Virus record (IMG/VR): IMGVR_UViG_3300034104_000215
Location: 1-30,572 of that record
DNA: 30,572 bases
DNA from: a virus
Strand: one strand, 5' to 3'
Within the stretch, counting starts at the first letter, position 1. Each line of letters starts with the position of its first letter. The notes under the pieces are model-generated. The model was given only the letters and a program-made list of their open reading frames with translations. It did not search any database and was not told the DNA's origin. This document shows, in pieces, positions 1-7,747 of the stretch. Position numbers and translations under genes: made by a program.

Positions 1-127
1 ATAAAATCTGAGCCATCATCTACAGCACCAAAATCACTAGGGTTAGCTGGAATAAAATCTGAGCCATCATCTACAGCACCAAAATCACTAGGGTTAGCTG
101 GAATAAAATCTGAGCCATCATCTACAG
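1..127 (-). repeat. 51-bp in-frame tandem repeat at the left edge
   Basis: Two complete copies (1-51 and 52-102) and a 25-base partial copy (103-127) are identical where they overlap. The period is 17 codons, so copy-number change would keep the reading frame. The array may continue beyond the window. Identity at the DNA level points to recent duplication, or to an assembly-sensitive region. Confidence 0.9.
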
Positions 128-1241
128 GTGCGGAGGTATTACCTACACTTGCGGTGCCCATAAAGGAGCTAGCACCGCCACCACCGCCACCGCCACCACC
201 GCCTGTAACTGGAGTCGTCTGCATAGGATTAGTAGTTGGTAAATCATCATCTTTTTTTGCTGGTGTTGTAGTAGTTGTAGTAGCCGCAGGTGCAGGTGTT
301 GGGGCAGGGGGTTGAACTGCTGCCACAGGTGCAACTGCTGAACTTGCAGTATTACCCATCAAATAATCGTACGCAGCTTTAGACTGGCCAGACAAGGTGT
401 TGTATCTAGCATAAGGATCGTCGGCAGGATTACCACCACCAGCAAGAGCAATTAAGCCACCATCCTTAGCTTTATATGGAGGTAGCTGAGTAAGAGCTTG
501 AGTGTTTGGGTCAAACGAATAAGGACGGATGTAGCCTGTAGACTGCGCTGTAGGCATCTTTGTCGACGTTGGAACCATTGCATCCGCAATAATTGGGGAT
601 GCTGCGGCAAGTCCTAGCTTCCAGTTGTCTTTGGCAAACTGTCCAAATGCAGAGGGGTCTTTTGTAACGGCTTTAAATCCAGCCCCAACTTTGTCAAATG
701 CAGACGGCTGTATTCCCTGAACAGCCTGATTTGCTGCTTCTACGTTTCCTAAACTCTGAATACCAGCATCCGTTACGCCAGCATCCGCTAAATTAAACGC
801 CATATCAGCGGGAACACCAGCACCAACGCCAGCACCAGCGCCAACAGCACCAGCATTAGCCATAGAACCAGCCAACCCTGCGCCGCCATAGGCACCCAAA
901 CCAGCCGACAAACCTCTACTCAAACTGCCAGTGCGCAATGTTTCAAAACCGCCAACAGCAATACCTGTACCTACAGCTGCGCTAGTACCTAAAGCAGCGC
1001 CAACAGCCGAACCAAGGCCGGGGGCAAACATATTAAGACCAAAGCCGATAAGTGCTGGAAGAAGCTTCTTTAAAAACTTGGCTTCAGGTAGGCCCGTCTC
1101 TGGGTTAATTGTTAGTGAACCACCATGTTTTAAAGCCAACGCCTGAAGACCCCCAACCTCGCCGGGGGTCATGTGGATGAGCATGGAGTCTCCGCCTCTA
1201 CCTTTAGAGGCCATGTGGTTGGCTATTGCATGAAGGCTCAT
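1..1241 (-). CDS. Gly/Ala-rich virion-type protein with C-terminal 17-residue tandem repeats (partial, runs off the left edge)
   Basis: The frame is open from an ATG at 1239-1241 (SD AGAGG, about 6 bases upstream) to the edge, giving at least 413 codons with no stop. The N-terminus contains a segment LIHMTPGEVGGLQALA, which I recall from uncharacterised proteins of aquatic phages. A Gly/Ala-rich stretch of possible membrane-active helices follows (about residues 65-160). Then comes a GGLIALAGGG motif, a Pro/Thr/Ala-rich linker, a run of about ten glycines, and copies of a 17-residue unit (VDDGSDFIPANPSDFGA). It is the most distal gene here, after the tail hub. By position and composition it could be an internal or ejected protein, or a fibre-like protein; that is inference. 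The C-terminus is not visible. Confidence 0.75.
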   Translation of the reverse strand, partial: MSLHAIANHMASKGRGGDSMLIHMTPGEVGGLQALALKHGGSLTINPETGLPEAKFLKKLLPALIGFGLNMFAPGLGSAVGAALGTSAAVGTGIAVGGFETLRTGSLSRGLSAGLGAYGGAGLAGSMANAGAVGAGAGVGAGVPADMAFNLADAGVTDAGIQSLGNVEAANQAVQGIQPSAFDKVGAGFKAVTKDPSAFGQFAKDNWKLGLAAASPIIADAMVPTSTKMPTAQSTGYIRPYSFDPNTQALTQLPPYKAKDGGLIALAGGGNPADDPYARYNTLSGQSKAAYDYLMGNTASSAVAPVAAVQPPAPTPAPAATTTTTTPAKKDDDLPTTNPMQTTPVTGGGGGGGGGGASSFMGTASVGNTSAPVDDGSDFIPANPSDFGAVDDGSDFIPANPSDFGAVDDGSDF

Positions 1242-1299
1242 ATTTGCCTCTCAAAATGGGGGTTGGTCGATAATATCATGGGCACCGTCTGTAGACAAC

Positions 1300-1563
1300 T
1301 TATGCTTTGATTCTTAAGGGGTAGCTGATTGCCACGCCCCCGGAGGTGTCAACAAATACATCACCAGTTCTGAGATTTGCAAAATCAGCAGTTGTCGGCA
1401 TAGTCTTGATGCTTAAATTAAGTGAAGCGCCACCAAGAGGACCCGGGTTAGATATTTGATTAAAGTAAAGCCGCAAAACAGCATTTAACTGCTCTTGGTA
1501 GCGGCGGTCGTACTCTTCCGGAGCAAGGGGAAGGTTTGGTGGGGTTGCATTTACTTGAGACAT
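1300..1563 (-). CDS. Conserved small phage protein, function unknown
   Basis: This is an 87-residue protein with no membrane segment or signal peptide. A Pro-rich start (ATPPNLPLAPEEYDRRYQEQ) leads into an amphipathic helix, then a Thr/Gly-rich β-type half ending in GVAISYPLRIKA. Its ATG shares one base with the TAA of the tail-hub gene upstream (TAATG), so the two are translationally coupled. Similar short proteins sit next to tail genes in aquatic phages. A structural or tail-assembly role is inferred from position only. Confidence 0.7.
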   Translation of the reverse strand: MSQVNATPPNLPLAPEEYDRRYQEQLNAVLRLYFNQISNPGPLGGASLNLSIKTMPTTADFANLRTGDVFVDTSGGVAISYPLRIKA

Positions 1564-3419
1564 TAGCGTCGTCCATCCGGTCTGATGTCAATACGAGGAG
1601 CGCCAAGCTGCCATGTTGTATTGAGTTGGTTTGAAGCAATCTTAAAAATCATTTGACGCCCACGAAAGCGCGTGTAAATTTGCCCTGTAAACTCTTCGGT
1701 AATGGTGTAAGTACTGCCTTCAACCACGGGCTTGCCTACCTCAGTAGTGACTCCAGAGCCTGAGTTTGTCAATCCTTGCAAAGTCATAGTAACTTGTGGT
1801 GAAGCACCTGTTTGAGACAGCTGCGAATTACCAAATGTTAAGTCAGGCAACACGCGCCACACAAACGCAAAGTTGTGGCCGTCCCCAATGTCAAACTCAG
1901 ACGATGCAATATAAGCGTTGATTGGTAACGGGGTTTCTGTTGCTACGTCATTTAACCCAAATTCATGACTAACAAGCGTAGAGTCGTATGTAGCAGCAAT
2001 TGGGTAATCTAATAAACCAGAATCTAACCAAGCCGTACGCGCCATCGTGCCGTAGTACCAGATTTTTTCTATATAGTTGTAGACCACGTAACGGTCTACG
2101 TTTTCACTATTAGCACTGCAATAGAACCACCAAACTTCATTAAAGCCTTCATTTGTACCCGCAAACACCTGCAAGTTTTGAGAGAAGTTAATGTCTTCAA
2201 ATACATAACGGCGCAAGTCACAGTTAAGTGTTTGCACGCGGCCATCATAGGCATAGAACTTATCCACGCCCATCCAATACACCACACCAGACGCAAGCAC
2301 GGCGGCGTTCTGGCTATATATAGAAATGTTGTCGCCTAGCAATTGGGTAGACCACACAAAAGGAGGCCCAAGATATTGCAAAGAATACACAGCGGAATCT
2401 GTAAACACCACAATCTCTTGACGAGTCTGCACAACCGCTACAATTTCTGAGCCATGTGACAAACGTACGCTACCCGCTTGATTTGTGATTGAAGGCGTCC
2501 AGTCAACCAAAGACTCTTGGTCAGACCAACGAATCAGCATTGGGTCTTGTGTAAAACTACCGTAGTCGTTACAGCCAAACGCAAAAGTAAAGCGGCTAAC
2601 GTCGGACACAAACAAATAGTTCTGAATGATCGGCACATCAGCGTCGGCTCCGGGCAAGCTGCTAACTAATACACCCCGGGTTCCTGTACCAAGAGAAGCG
2701 TCCCAATAATAAATAGCCCCCTGTCTATGACCAAATATCAAACTGTCGCCAAAGTTAGCTTGGCTCCAAATTCGCAATGCATTTATACCCGGAATAGAAA
2801 TACCAAAACCCCACGGGCTATCTCCCCAACCGCCAGCGCCCCAACCATTTAACGCTTGTTGTACTTCAGAGCCAGCACCAATTTGATACGCTGCTACGAC
2901 CGAAGCACCGCCACCCGTAGCTGTAGAAGTAGCCGCGGTTGCCGCAGTAATTGTGTATGTGTTAGCCGTAAGTACCGTCATTTGGTACTCGTTATTTAAA
3001 TTTAGGCCGCCAACCGTACTAGCACCACTAAAGGTTACAAAGTCGTCAGTTGCCCCACCATGCGCAGTATCCGTAACAGTGACAAGCGTTAAACCATCTG
3101 TAGTGGCAAATGGGTTGTTGTTAATGGTGGAAGTAGCGCGTATGGGCGTAATATCAAAGTACTCTCCGCCTTTAGCAATATAAAACTTTAAATTTGTACC
3201 TAGACCAATAAGATTAAGCGCGCCGGTAGTTACCCAGTTGCGCAAAGAACGGCAAACACCTAAAAAAGTATTGGTAGAAAAGCGCTGCCAGCCACCAATG
3301 ACTTCGGGATTACCCTGACGAAAGCGAACCTTGTCGCACTCATACCAGCCGCCCTCGGTGGTGTAGCGCGTGTTCTCCCGATTGACACCGGGCTTAAACA
3401 GAATCTTTTGTAATGGCAT
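1563..3419 (-). CDS. Tail hub / DNA-stabilisation protein, P22 gp10-like
   Basis: At 618 residues it starts MPLQKILFKPGVNRENTRYT, followed by a GGWYECDKVRFRQG segment. This opening is characteristic of large podovirus tail proteins usually annotated as phage stabilisation protein. The central part (about 280-430) reads as β-propeller-like sheets, with motifs such as EIVAVVQTRQEIVVFTDSA and GVVYWMGVDKFYAYDG. In P22, gp10 forms the hub below the adaptor and closes the DNA channel. About residues 95-185 look like an inserted β-domain (VTVTDTAHGGATDDFVTFSG). That would explain why it is longer than P22 gp10 (about 470 residues). The start has only a weak SD (GGGA). The family link is by eye. Confidence 0.62.
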   Translation of the reverse strand: MPLQKILFKPGVNRENTRYTTEGGWYECDKVRFRQGNPEVIGGWQRFSTNTFLGVCRSLRNWVTTGALNLIGLGTNLKFYIAKGGEYFDITPIRATSTINNNPFATTDGLTLVTVTDTAHGGATDDFVTFSGASTVGGLNLNNEYQMTVLTANTYTITAATAATSTATGGGASVVAAYQIGAGSEVQQALNGWGAGGWGDSPWGFGISIPGINALRIWSQANFGDSLIFGHRQGAIYYWDASLGTGTRGVLVSSLPGADADVPIIQNYLFVSDVSRFTFAFGCNDYGSFTQDPMLIRWSDQESLVDWTPSITNQAGSVRLSHGSEIVAVVQTRQEIVVFTDSAVYSLQYLGPPFVWSTQLLGDNISIYSQNAAVLASGVVYWMGVDKFYAYDGRVQTLNCDLRRYVFEDINFSQNLQVFAGTNEGFNEVWWFYCSANSENVDRYVVYNYIEKIWYYGTMARTAWLDSGLLDYPIAATYDSTLVSHEFGLNDVATETPLPINAYIASSEFDIGDGHNFAFVWRVLPDLTFGNSQLSQTGASPQVTMTLQGLTNSGSGVTTEVGKPVVEGSTYTITEEFTGQIYTRFRGRQMIFKIASNQLNTTWQLGAPRIDIRPDGRR

Positions 3420-3449
3420 GGCTTATTTTCCCATCAATTTGGGTGCGCA

Positions 3450-3878
3450 TCAAGCATAAAGCCGTGTGCCTGTTTTATCGATGATTAACGCTTGTCTTCG
3501 TGGCGCAGTTTCTGGGGTGTTAGGGATACTAACGTGTGTCCAGCGGTCAAATTCACGGATGACTTGGTCATAGGGTAGGCCAGACGCAATGATGGTTTTG
3601 ACCACTTCGTCAGGGGTTAGTTGAGGTACTCGGATGTCCACAGCACAACCAATGCGATGCTGGCTAGTATCTTTAGAACCCACAGCGTCATTGACCTGCT
3701 TGCTTCTAAAAGCCGAGTTAACCATAACAGGTCTTCCTCCCAAGGCAGATTTGACTTCCTCAAGGAAGGCGGCGAGTCGCTTAAGGTTCTCCAGCTCGGC
3801 TTCGTTGGGGGTGTTGTCATACTGTCTGTGGTCAGTGTGCGTGAGTTCTTCAAGGGTGAAATGTGGTGTCAGATTCAT
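3450..3878 (-). CDS. Endolysin: zinc D-Ala-D-Ala carboxypeptidase/endopeptidase (peptidase M15 family)
   Basis: The 142-residue protein carries the M15 metal site: SxHxxGxAxD as SQHRIGCAVD with His74 and Asp81, and WTHVSI with His115. Glu109 is a candidate catalytic acid just upstream. The N-terminal FTLEELTHTDHRQYDNTPN and the SAFRSKQVN segment (55-63) are also typical of the family. M15 enzymes cut peptide crosslinks in peptidoglycan; here the role is host lysis at the end of infection. There is no signal peptide, so export must depend on the holin, whose stop overlaps this start (ATGA). The length is normal for a single-domain phage M15 endolysin. Confidence 0.9.
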   Translation of the reverse strand: MNLTPHFTLEELTHTDHRQYDNTPNEAELENLKRLAAFLEEVKSALGGRPVMVNSAFRSKQVNDAVGSKDTSQHRIGCAVDIRVPQLTPDEVVKTIIASGLPYDQVIREFDRWTHVSIPNTPETAPRRQALIIDKTGTRLYA

Positions 3879-4282
3879 TTTTTAATCCTATCTGCAATCT
3901 TTTCCATAGTGCGTCCACCGAAGTAGAACGACATCACGAGCATGCCCCATTGTCCCAGCAATTCAACGTAAGCGCCACGGGTTTCGTACTCAAATATTGA
4001 GGCAATGGCAAAGCCAGAATACGCCAACAGCAAGAAGATTAGCGTCAGAGGACGGATGTTTTTAGACAGCCAAGAGTCAGACCCCATGTCAGCTTTTACG
4101 CGCTCGGTCAGGTTGTTCTGCTCAGTCTTGTACAGTTCGGTTTCATTGGCCATCTTAGCCAGCTCACCGTCCTGAGCCATCTTCTGAAGTTCCAGTTGCG
4201 CCTTGGCTTTGGCCTCGGGGTCTGGAATCAGCTTGTCAATGAGCTTACCGCCCACGTTTAAAAGTGCGTCTAGTCCAATCAT
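3875..4282 (-). CDS. Holin, GTA/3TM type (PF11351-like)
   Basis: This 135-residue membrane protein opens with an amphipathic region (MIGLDALLNVGGKLIDKLIP) and a charged helical stretch (21-65). The SWLSKNIRPLTLIFLLLAYS motif (70-89) is typical of the three-transmembrane holins first described in gene transfer agents. Membrane segments are at about 79-97 and 103-122, followed by a basic tail. Holins form the inner-membrane lesion that releases the endolysin. It starts after a strong SD (AAGGAG) and overlaps the endolysin by four bases. That order supports a lysis cassette. Confidence 0.85.
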   Translation of the reverse strand: MIGLDALLNVGGKLIDKLIPDPEAKAKAQLELQKMAQDGELAKMANETELYKTEQNNLTERVKADMGSDSWLSKNIRPLTLIFLLLAYSGFAIASIFEYETRGAYVELLGQWGMLVMSFYFGGRTMEKIADRIKK

Positions 4283-4292
4283 GGTTTACTCC

Positions 4293-5033
4293 TTATTCAT
4301 CAGACATATCAGTTGAAGCCAAATTGATGCGGGTTTTTAAAGCTGAAATATCTTCAGGCTTTTCTTTAAAACCAATTGCCAAATAACCAGCAAACTTACC
4401 GGGGTCAGGCGGGATAGAGCCACGGCACATGAACTTTACACCTTGTTTAACTCCCCACTCCCCCACCTTAGATGAAGGATTGAATTCTTCACAGAGCACT
4501 TCATTGTTCAGCATGGCAACCATGGCCGCATTTCTATCTGCGCTTGCGTTAAACAAAGAGGTAACTGTGCCCTCAATCTTCTTTTCCCGTGAGCCATCAG
4601 CATTGATGGCTAGTACCGTGGTGCGTGAGTTAGTTGTAAGGTTGGCTTTGTGCACCAGCACAACTAAGCCGTCTACATCCTTCATCAAGCTTTTGGCAGG
4701 GTCAACCAAGTCATCTTGCTTCACCAGCTGGGGCATGTGGTCTTGGTTCTGGATTGCTTGCAAGATCACTTGGCGCGAGTCCCAAGCAAAGTATCCGGCA
4801 AAGGCCAAGAACGAAAGCAAGATAACCGTCAGTAGTTTAAACGGGCTGTCCACCCACTCAATCAAACCAATGATTTTTCCAAGTGTGTCGGCGGGTGTTT
4901 TGGCGGGTTGTGGCTTGGGTGCAACTTCTGCCTTTGGCTTAGGTACACGGCGTTTAACCGGCGCTACCTTTGCGGGTGCTTTGGCCGGTGCTTTGACGGC
5001 AGTTTTTGCCGGTACTTTTTTAGCTGTAACCAT
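4293..5033 (-). CDS. Single-pass membrane protein with a histone H1-like Lys/Ala/Pro N-terminal tail
   Basis: The protein has 246 residues. Residues 1-48 are almost entirely Lys, Ala, Pro, Val and Arg (for example KKVPAKTAVKAPAKAPAK), like a histone H1 tail. One transmembrane helix lies at about 65-84 (LLTVILLSFLAFAGYFAW). The C-terminal part of about 160 residues has a mixed α/β pattern and two cysteines, consistent with a folded domain. The positive-inside rule places the basic tail in the cytoplasm and the folded domain in the periplasm. It sits directly upstream of the holin, so a lysis or envelope role is possible. I do not recognise the family. The SD GAGGA overlaps the upstream stop. 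Confidence 0.75.
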   Translation of the reverse strand: MVTAKKVPAKTAVKAPAKAPAKVAPVKRRVPKPKAEVAPKPQPAKTPADTLGKIIGLIEWVDSPFKLLTVILLSFLAFAGYFAWDSRQVILQAIQNQDHMPQLVKQDDLVDPAKSLMKDVDGLVVLVHKANLTTNSRTTVLAINADGSREKKIEGTVTSLFNASADRNAAMVAMLNNEVLCEEFNPSSKVGEWGVKQGVKFMCRGSIPPDPGKFAGYLAIGFKEKPEDISALKTRINLASTDMSDE

Positions 5034-5039
5034 ACGTCC

Positions 5040-5276
5040 TCATACAAAAATTTGAAACCGTCTGCGGTCTTCAAACGACCCTAGCTCAATTGTGTTTTGC
5101 CGCGCCCTTTTGTCGTACAACTCAAGCTCCAAGTCTTCGGTTTTTCTGACCTGTTTAAGACATTCCATTGCATACCTGTATTCTTCTTGAACTTTCTCAA
5201 CTGCCTTGTCAAAAGCCAATTCTCTAGCAGTGTGGGTGGGTTGAACTAACGGATACCATTTGTTTAAGGTAATCAT
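5040..5276 (-). CDS. Small helical protein of the lysis region, function unknown
   Basis: These 78 residues are mostly charged α-helix (AFDKAVEKVQEEYRYAMECL and DLELELYDKRARQNTIELG), with coiled-coil-like spacing and no membrane segment. The ATG overlaps the stop of the secreted protein upstream by four bases (ATGA), with SD AAGGGAAAAG. Its own stop (TGA) is fused to the SD of the next gene. Coupling to the lysis genes is clear; its function is not. Confidence 0.65.
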   Translation of the reverse strand: MITLNKWYPLVQPTHTARELAFDKAVEKVQEEYRYAMECLKQVRKTEDLELELYDKRARQNTIELGSFEDRRRFQIFV

Positions 5277-5557
5277 TTCTTTTCCCTTTCCATTGCCCTT
5301 GCGTAGTAATACAACACCTTGGCTCTCAACTCCGCACTATCCGAAGCCCCCGCCCAAAGAGCAAGGTTGTTCCAAATTCCTACCAACTGCTCTGAACTGC
5401 AATTGTCTCCGTTCGTCGTCAGCCACCTAGACAACTCCATGTGGCGCATCGTTGGGTCGTTAATCCAGCTCAGCCCGTAAAAGTCCGTAACTAAGCACGG
5501 CGACTTGGCTTGTGCCCAAAACATCCAACCTATGAGCACTAACCAGAACCATCGCAT
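5273..5557 (-). CDS. Small secreted protein with signal peptide, function unknown
   Basis: The 94-residue product begins with an N-terminal signal peptide or anchor (MRWFWLVLIGWMFWAQAKSP). A polar domain with cysteines at about 21 and 53 follows, then a charged helical end (YYYARAMEREKK). There is no clear lipobox, so it is not an obvious outer-membrane spanin. A periplasmic role in lysis is plausible from position only. The ATG lies four bases after the stop of the upstream gene, with no good SD, suggesting re-initiation by ribosomes finishing that gene. Confidence 0.62.
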   Translation of the reverse strand: MRWFWLVLIGWMFWAQAKSPCLVTDFYGLSWINDPTMRHMELSRWLTTNGDNCSSEQLVGIWNNLALWAGASDSAELRAKVLYYYARAMEREKK

Positions 5558-5560
5558 ACA

Positions 5561-6154
5561 TCACGGAGGTGTTCCGGGAACAGCATTTATCTGAACGCCT
5601 GTCCTAGTTGCAATAATGTTAGACCCGCCACTGTCCGTTGCAATTTGAATTGTGTAAGTAGCACTTGTTGAATTTATGCTGTCAAAAGAGGTAAAAGCAT
5701 TTACCAATCGATAAACGCCTAAATTTTGCCAGCCTGTAGTGTCGGTTGAAAACTCAGGGTCGCCAATCGGGGTATAGGATGTTCTGGTAAACCGAACCCA
5801 ATAATTTCCGCCAGCGCCTGACGTTGTAGGGCTTCCCCAGTTACCGTAATTTTGTTCTCCACTATCGTCTTGTACTGACCATGTACCGTTTGCATATAAT
5901 ATAAGTGTTATATCAATAGCGAAGTCACCCGTATAGAACGCAAATGATTGAGATGGCAGAGTTGCCAGCGATACAGTAGCAAATCCAGCTGATTTGCCAT
6001 ACAAAGAGTTCATACTCCACTGCGTACCGCTACCACCAACACCCGCAAGAGTACGAACCGCTGCATCATTCATAGAAATAAGCGCAGTTGCAGACAACCC
6101 CAACTCAGTGTTTGCTTGGCCTAGTGATATAGGCCCCGATGATGGCATCGTCAT
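5561..6154 (-). CDS. Phage tail/virion protein with PSSGPISLGQ-type N-terminus
   Basis: The protein has 197 residues. It opens with MTMPSSGPISLGQANTELGL and continues to WSMNSLYGKS, a short N-terminal module recurring in phage tail-tip and fibre proteins. The rest is β-rich and low in Lys, with many Thr, Ser, Gly and aromatic residues, as in a β-sandwich or receptor-binding tip. It follows the collagen-like fibre gene by three bases and has a strong SD (AAGGAG). The likely role is a minor tail or fibre component. No enzyme motif is visible. Confidence 0.65.
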   Translation of the reverse strand: MTMPSSGPISLGQANTELGLSATALISMNDAAVRTLAGVGGSGTQWSMNSLYGKSAGFATVSLATLPSQSFAFYTGDFAIDITLILYANGTWSVQDDSGEQNYGNWGSPTTSGAGGNYWVRFTRTSYTPIGDPEFSTDTTGWQNLGVYRLVNAFTSFDSINSTSATYTIQIATDSGGSNIIATRTGVQINAVPGTPP

Positions 6155-6157
6155 AAT

Positions 6158-7729
6158 TTACTCCTTGGCTTTTAACTGCTTTTCCAAAGACACGACACGC
6201 TTGGCCAACTCAATCACCGCAGCCAAAGCAGCGTTACCATAAGACACCGACATCTTGCCATCACTATGCTTTTGAACTGCGTAAGGCATAACTTTCTGGA
6301 ACGAGCCCGCGCCCACACCAACCTGAGTTAAAGCGGTATCAACACGGTCAAACACACCGCTCTGCACTTGCGCAAGCTGCTCAATAAAGTCTTCTGGGAA
6401 TCCGCGCCAGTTCATCTTCAGCGTTTCGTCAGAGTAAGCCGTGATGTTACCGCCGCAGGTTAAGTTTGTGCCGTCAAAAGTTAAGTTTGCCGAGCCAGTA
6501 GACGTACCACCACTGTTATACAAAACTTGAGTGTTAGATCCGCCTGTGGGTCCGGTAGGTCCGGTAGGTCCGGTAGGGCCTGTGGGTCCGGGTACTGTTG
6601 AAGCTGGGCCAGTGGGTCCAGTAGGTCCAGTTAAACCTGTAGGTCCGGTGGGTCCGGGTACAGTTGAGGCTGGGCCAGTAGGTCCAGTAGGTCCAGTGGG
6701 TCCGGGTACAGTTGAGGCTGGGCCGGTAGGTCCAGTGGGTCCAGTGGGTCCGGGTACAGTTGAGGCTGGGCCGGTAGGTCCAGTGGGTCCGGTTAATCCA
6801 GTAGGTCCAGTGGGTCCAGTAGGTCCGGGTACAGTTGAGGCTGGGCCGGTAGGTCCAGTGGGTCCGGTTAATCCAGTAGGTCCAGTGGGTCCAGTAGGTC
6901 CTGAAACACCAGCAGCCCATACACCGTCACCGCGCCAGAAAGTACCAGACGACGCGCTTGTACCACTGTTTAAATTGCTAACAGGCAAGTTGCCCGTTAC
7001 ACCAGTAGATAAACTAACGCCTGTCACGGTACCGGTAAGAGTTATATTGCCAGAAGATGTAACGGTTCCGCCTAAAGTAAGACCGTTAGCAGATCCTACG
7101 CCAGCAACAGAAGTCACCGTGCCCGTGCCCGCAACGGGGGTAGCCCATACGCCATCACCACGCCAGAATGTAGCGCCAGAAGCACTTGCCCCGCTATTTA
7201 AATTAGCGACTGGAAGATTGCCGGTTACGTTGGTGGCCAAGTTTACAAAGGTTGTTGAGCTAGTGCCCGTGCCACCAGAAGTAATCGGCAAGGGAGTGCC
7301 AAGGACCAAAGTAGCCAAGTAGTCAATTTGATTGCCAACGTCTGTACCGTTGTTATATACCACCGTACGTTTGCCTGACGGCACTGCCACACCTGTGAGG
7401 CCACTTACTTTGACTGTAACTGTAAAGCTACTGTTATTAATAACAATGTAAGGCTTCTGAATCAGCGGCACGTTGATCGTACCAGCAGCAGAGACTGCGC
7501 CAGCTTCAATGTTTAAACACAGTGCACGGGCGTTCTGGGCTGTGTTGGTATCTGTCAAAGTCAAAGTAGCGACGTTAGAGGCAAAATTTGCCGAAGTCAG
7601 TGTCGCCATGCCTACCATAGCCTGCTCAATAGCTGTACCAATATTAGTGTTGGTTGTCGCCCCCCACGAACCTGACTGTTCGCCCGTGGTAATTAACTCA
7701 AATTTGAGAGTGGAAAAAGTACTTGACAT
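6158..7729 (-). CDS. Collagen-like tail fibre with C-terminal peptidase S74 intramolecular chaperone
   Basis: Of 523 residues, 1-140 are an N-terminal tail-fibre-type domain. Residues 140-272 are β-rich with a duplicated segment ([10 protein letters not shown] occurs twice). About 275-395 are collagen-like Gly-Pro-Thr triplets broken by five PASTVP interruptions. The C-terminal 92 residues are an S74 domain. Its SDETLK motif gives the Ser433/Lys438 pair expected for self-cleavage, and it ends in a helix ([16 protein letters not shown]). S74 domains trimerise fibres and then cut themselves off, and collagen triplets are also trimeric. The product should therefore be a trimeric receptor-binding fibre or spike. 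The oxygenase gene lies just upstream (7748-8287). Confidence 0.88.
   Translation of the reverse strand: MSSTFSTLKFELITTGEQSGSWGATTNTNIGTAIEQAMVGMATLTSANFASNVATLTLTDTNTAQNARALCLNIEAGAVSAAGTINVPLIQKPYIVINNSSFTVTVKVSGLTGVAVPSGKRTVVYNNGTDVGNQIDYLATLVLGTPLPITSGGTGTSSTTFVNLATNVTGNLPVANLNSGASASGATFWRGDGVWATPVAGTGTVTSVAGVGSANGLTLGGTVTSSGNITLTGTVTGVSLSTGVTGNLPVSNLNSGTSASSGTFWRGDGVWAAGVSGPTGPTGPTGLTGPTGPTGPASTVPGPTGPTGPTGLTGPTGPTGPASTVPGPTGPTGPTGPASTVPGPTGPTGPTGPASTVPGPTGPTGLTGPTGPTGPASTVPGPTGPTGPTGPTGPTGGSNTQVLYNSGGTSTGSANLTFDGTNLTCGGNITAYSDETLKMNWRGFPEDFIEQLAQVQSGVFDRVDTALTQVGVGAGSFQKVMPYAVQKHSDGKMSVSYGNAALAAVIELAKRVVSLEKQLKAKE
6543..6906 (-). repeat. Collagen-like (Gly-Pro-Thr)n coding repeat
   Basis: This stretch encodes about 120 residues of GPT triplets in six blocks separated by PASTVP. 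The first two blocks as translated are identical at protein level (25 residues) and nearly so at DNA level, so length changes by unequal recombination are likely. Gly-Pro codons (GGN CCN) read as Gly-Pro on the opposite strand too, which produces a spurious antisense collagen-like frame. Confidence 0.92.
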
Positions 7730-7747
7730 TTTTAGTCCTTCAATATT

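Noticed and set aside
1-127. A CRISPR-like array at the left edge
   Set aside because: The units are contiguous, 51 bases long, in frame with a gene, and have no spacers.
4429-5055. A 208-codon plus-strand frame
   Set aside because: It is the antisense of the membrane protein with the Lys/Ala/Pro tail, which has a membrane helix, a good SD and coupling to its neighbours. The plus-strand product has no recognisable features.
6531-7322. A 263-codon plus-strand frame rich in Gly-Pro-Val, looking like a second collagen-like protein
   Set aside because: It is the antisense of the Gly-Pro-Thr fibre. Gly-Pro codons (GGN CCN) read as Gly-Pro on both strands, so the frame is a by-product. No start signal, and all neighbours are on the minus strand.
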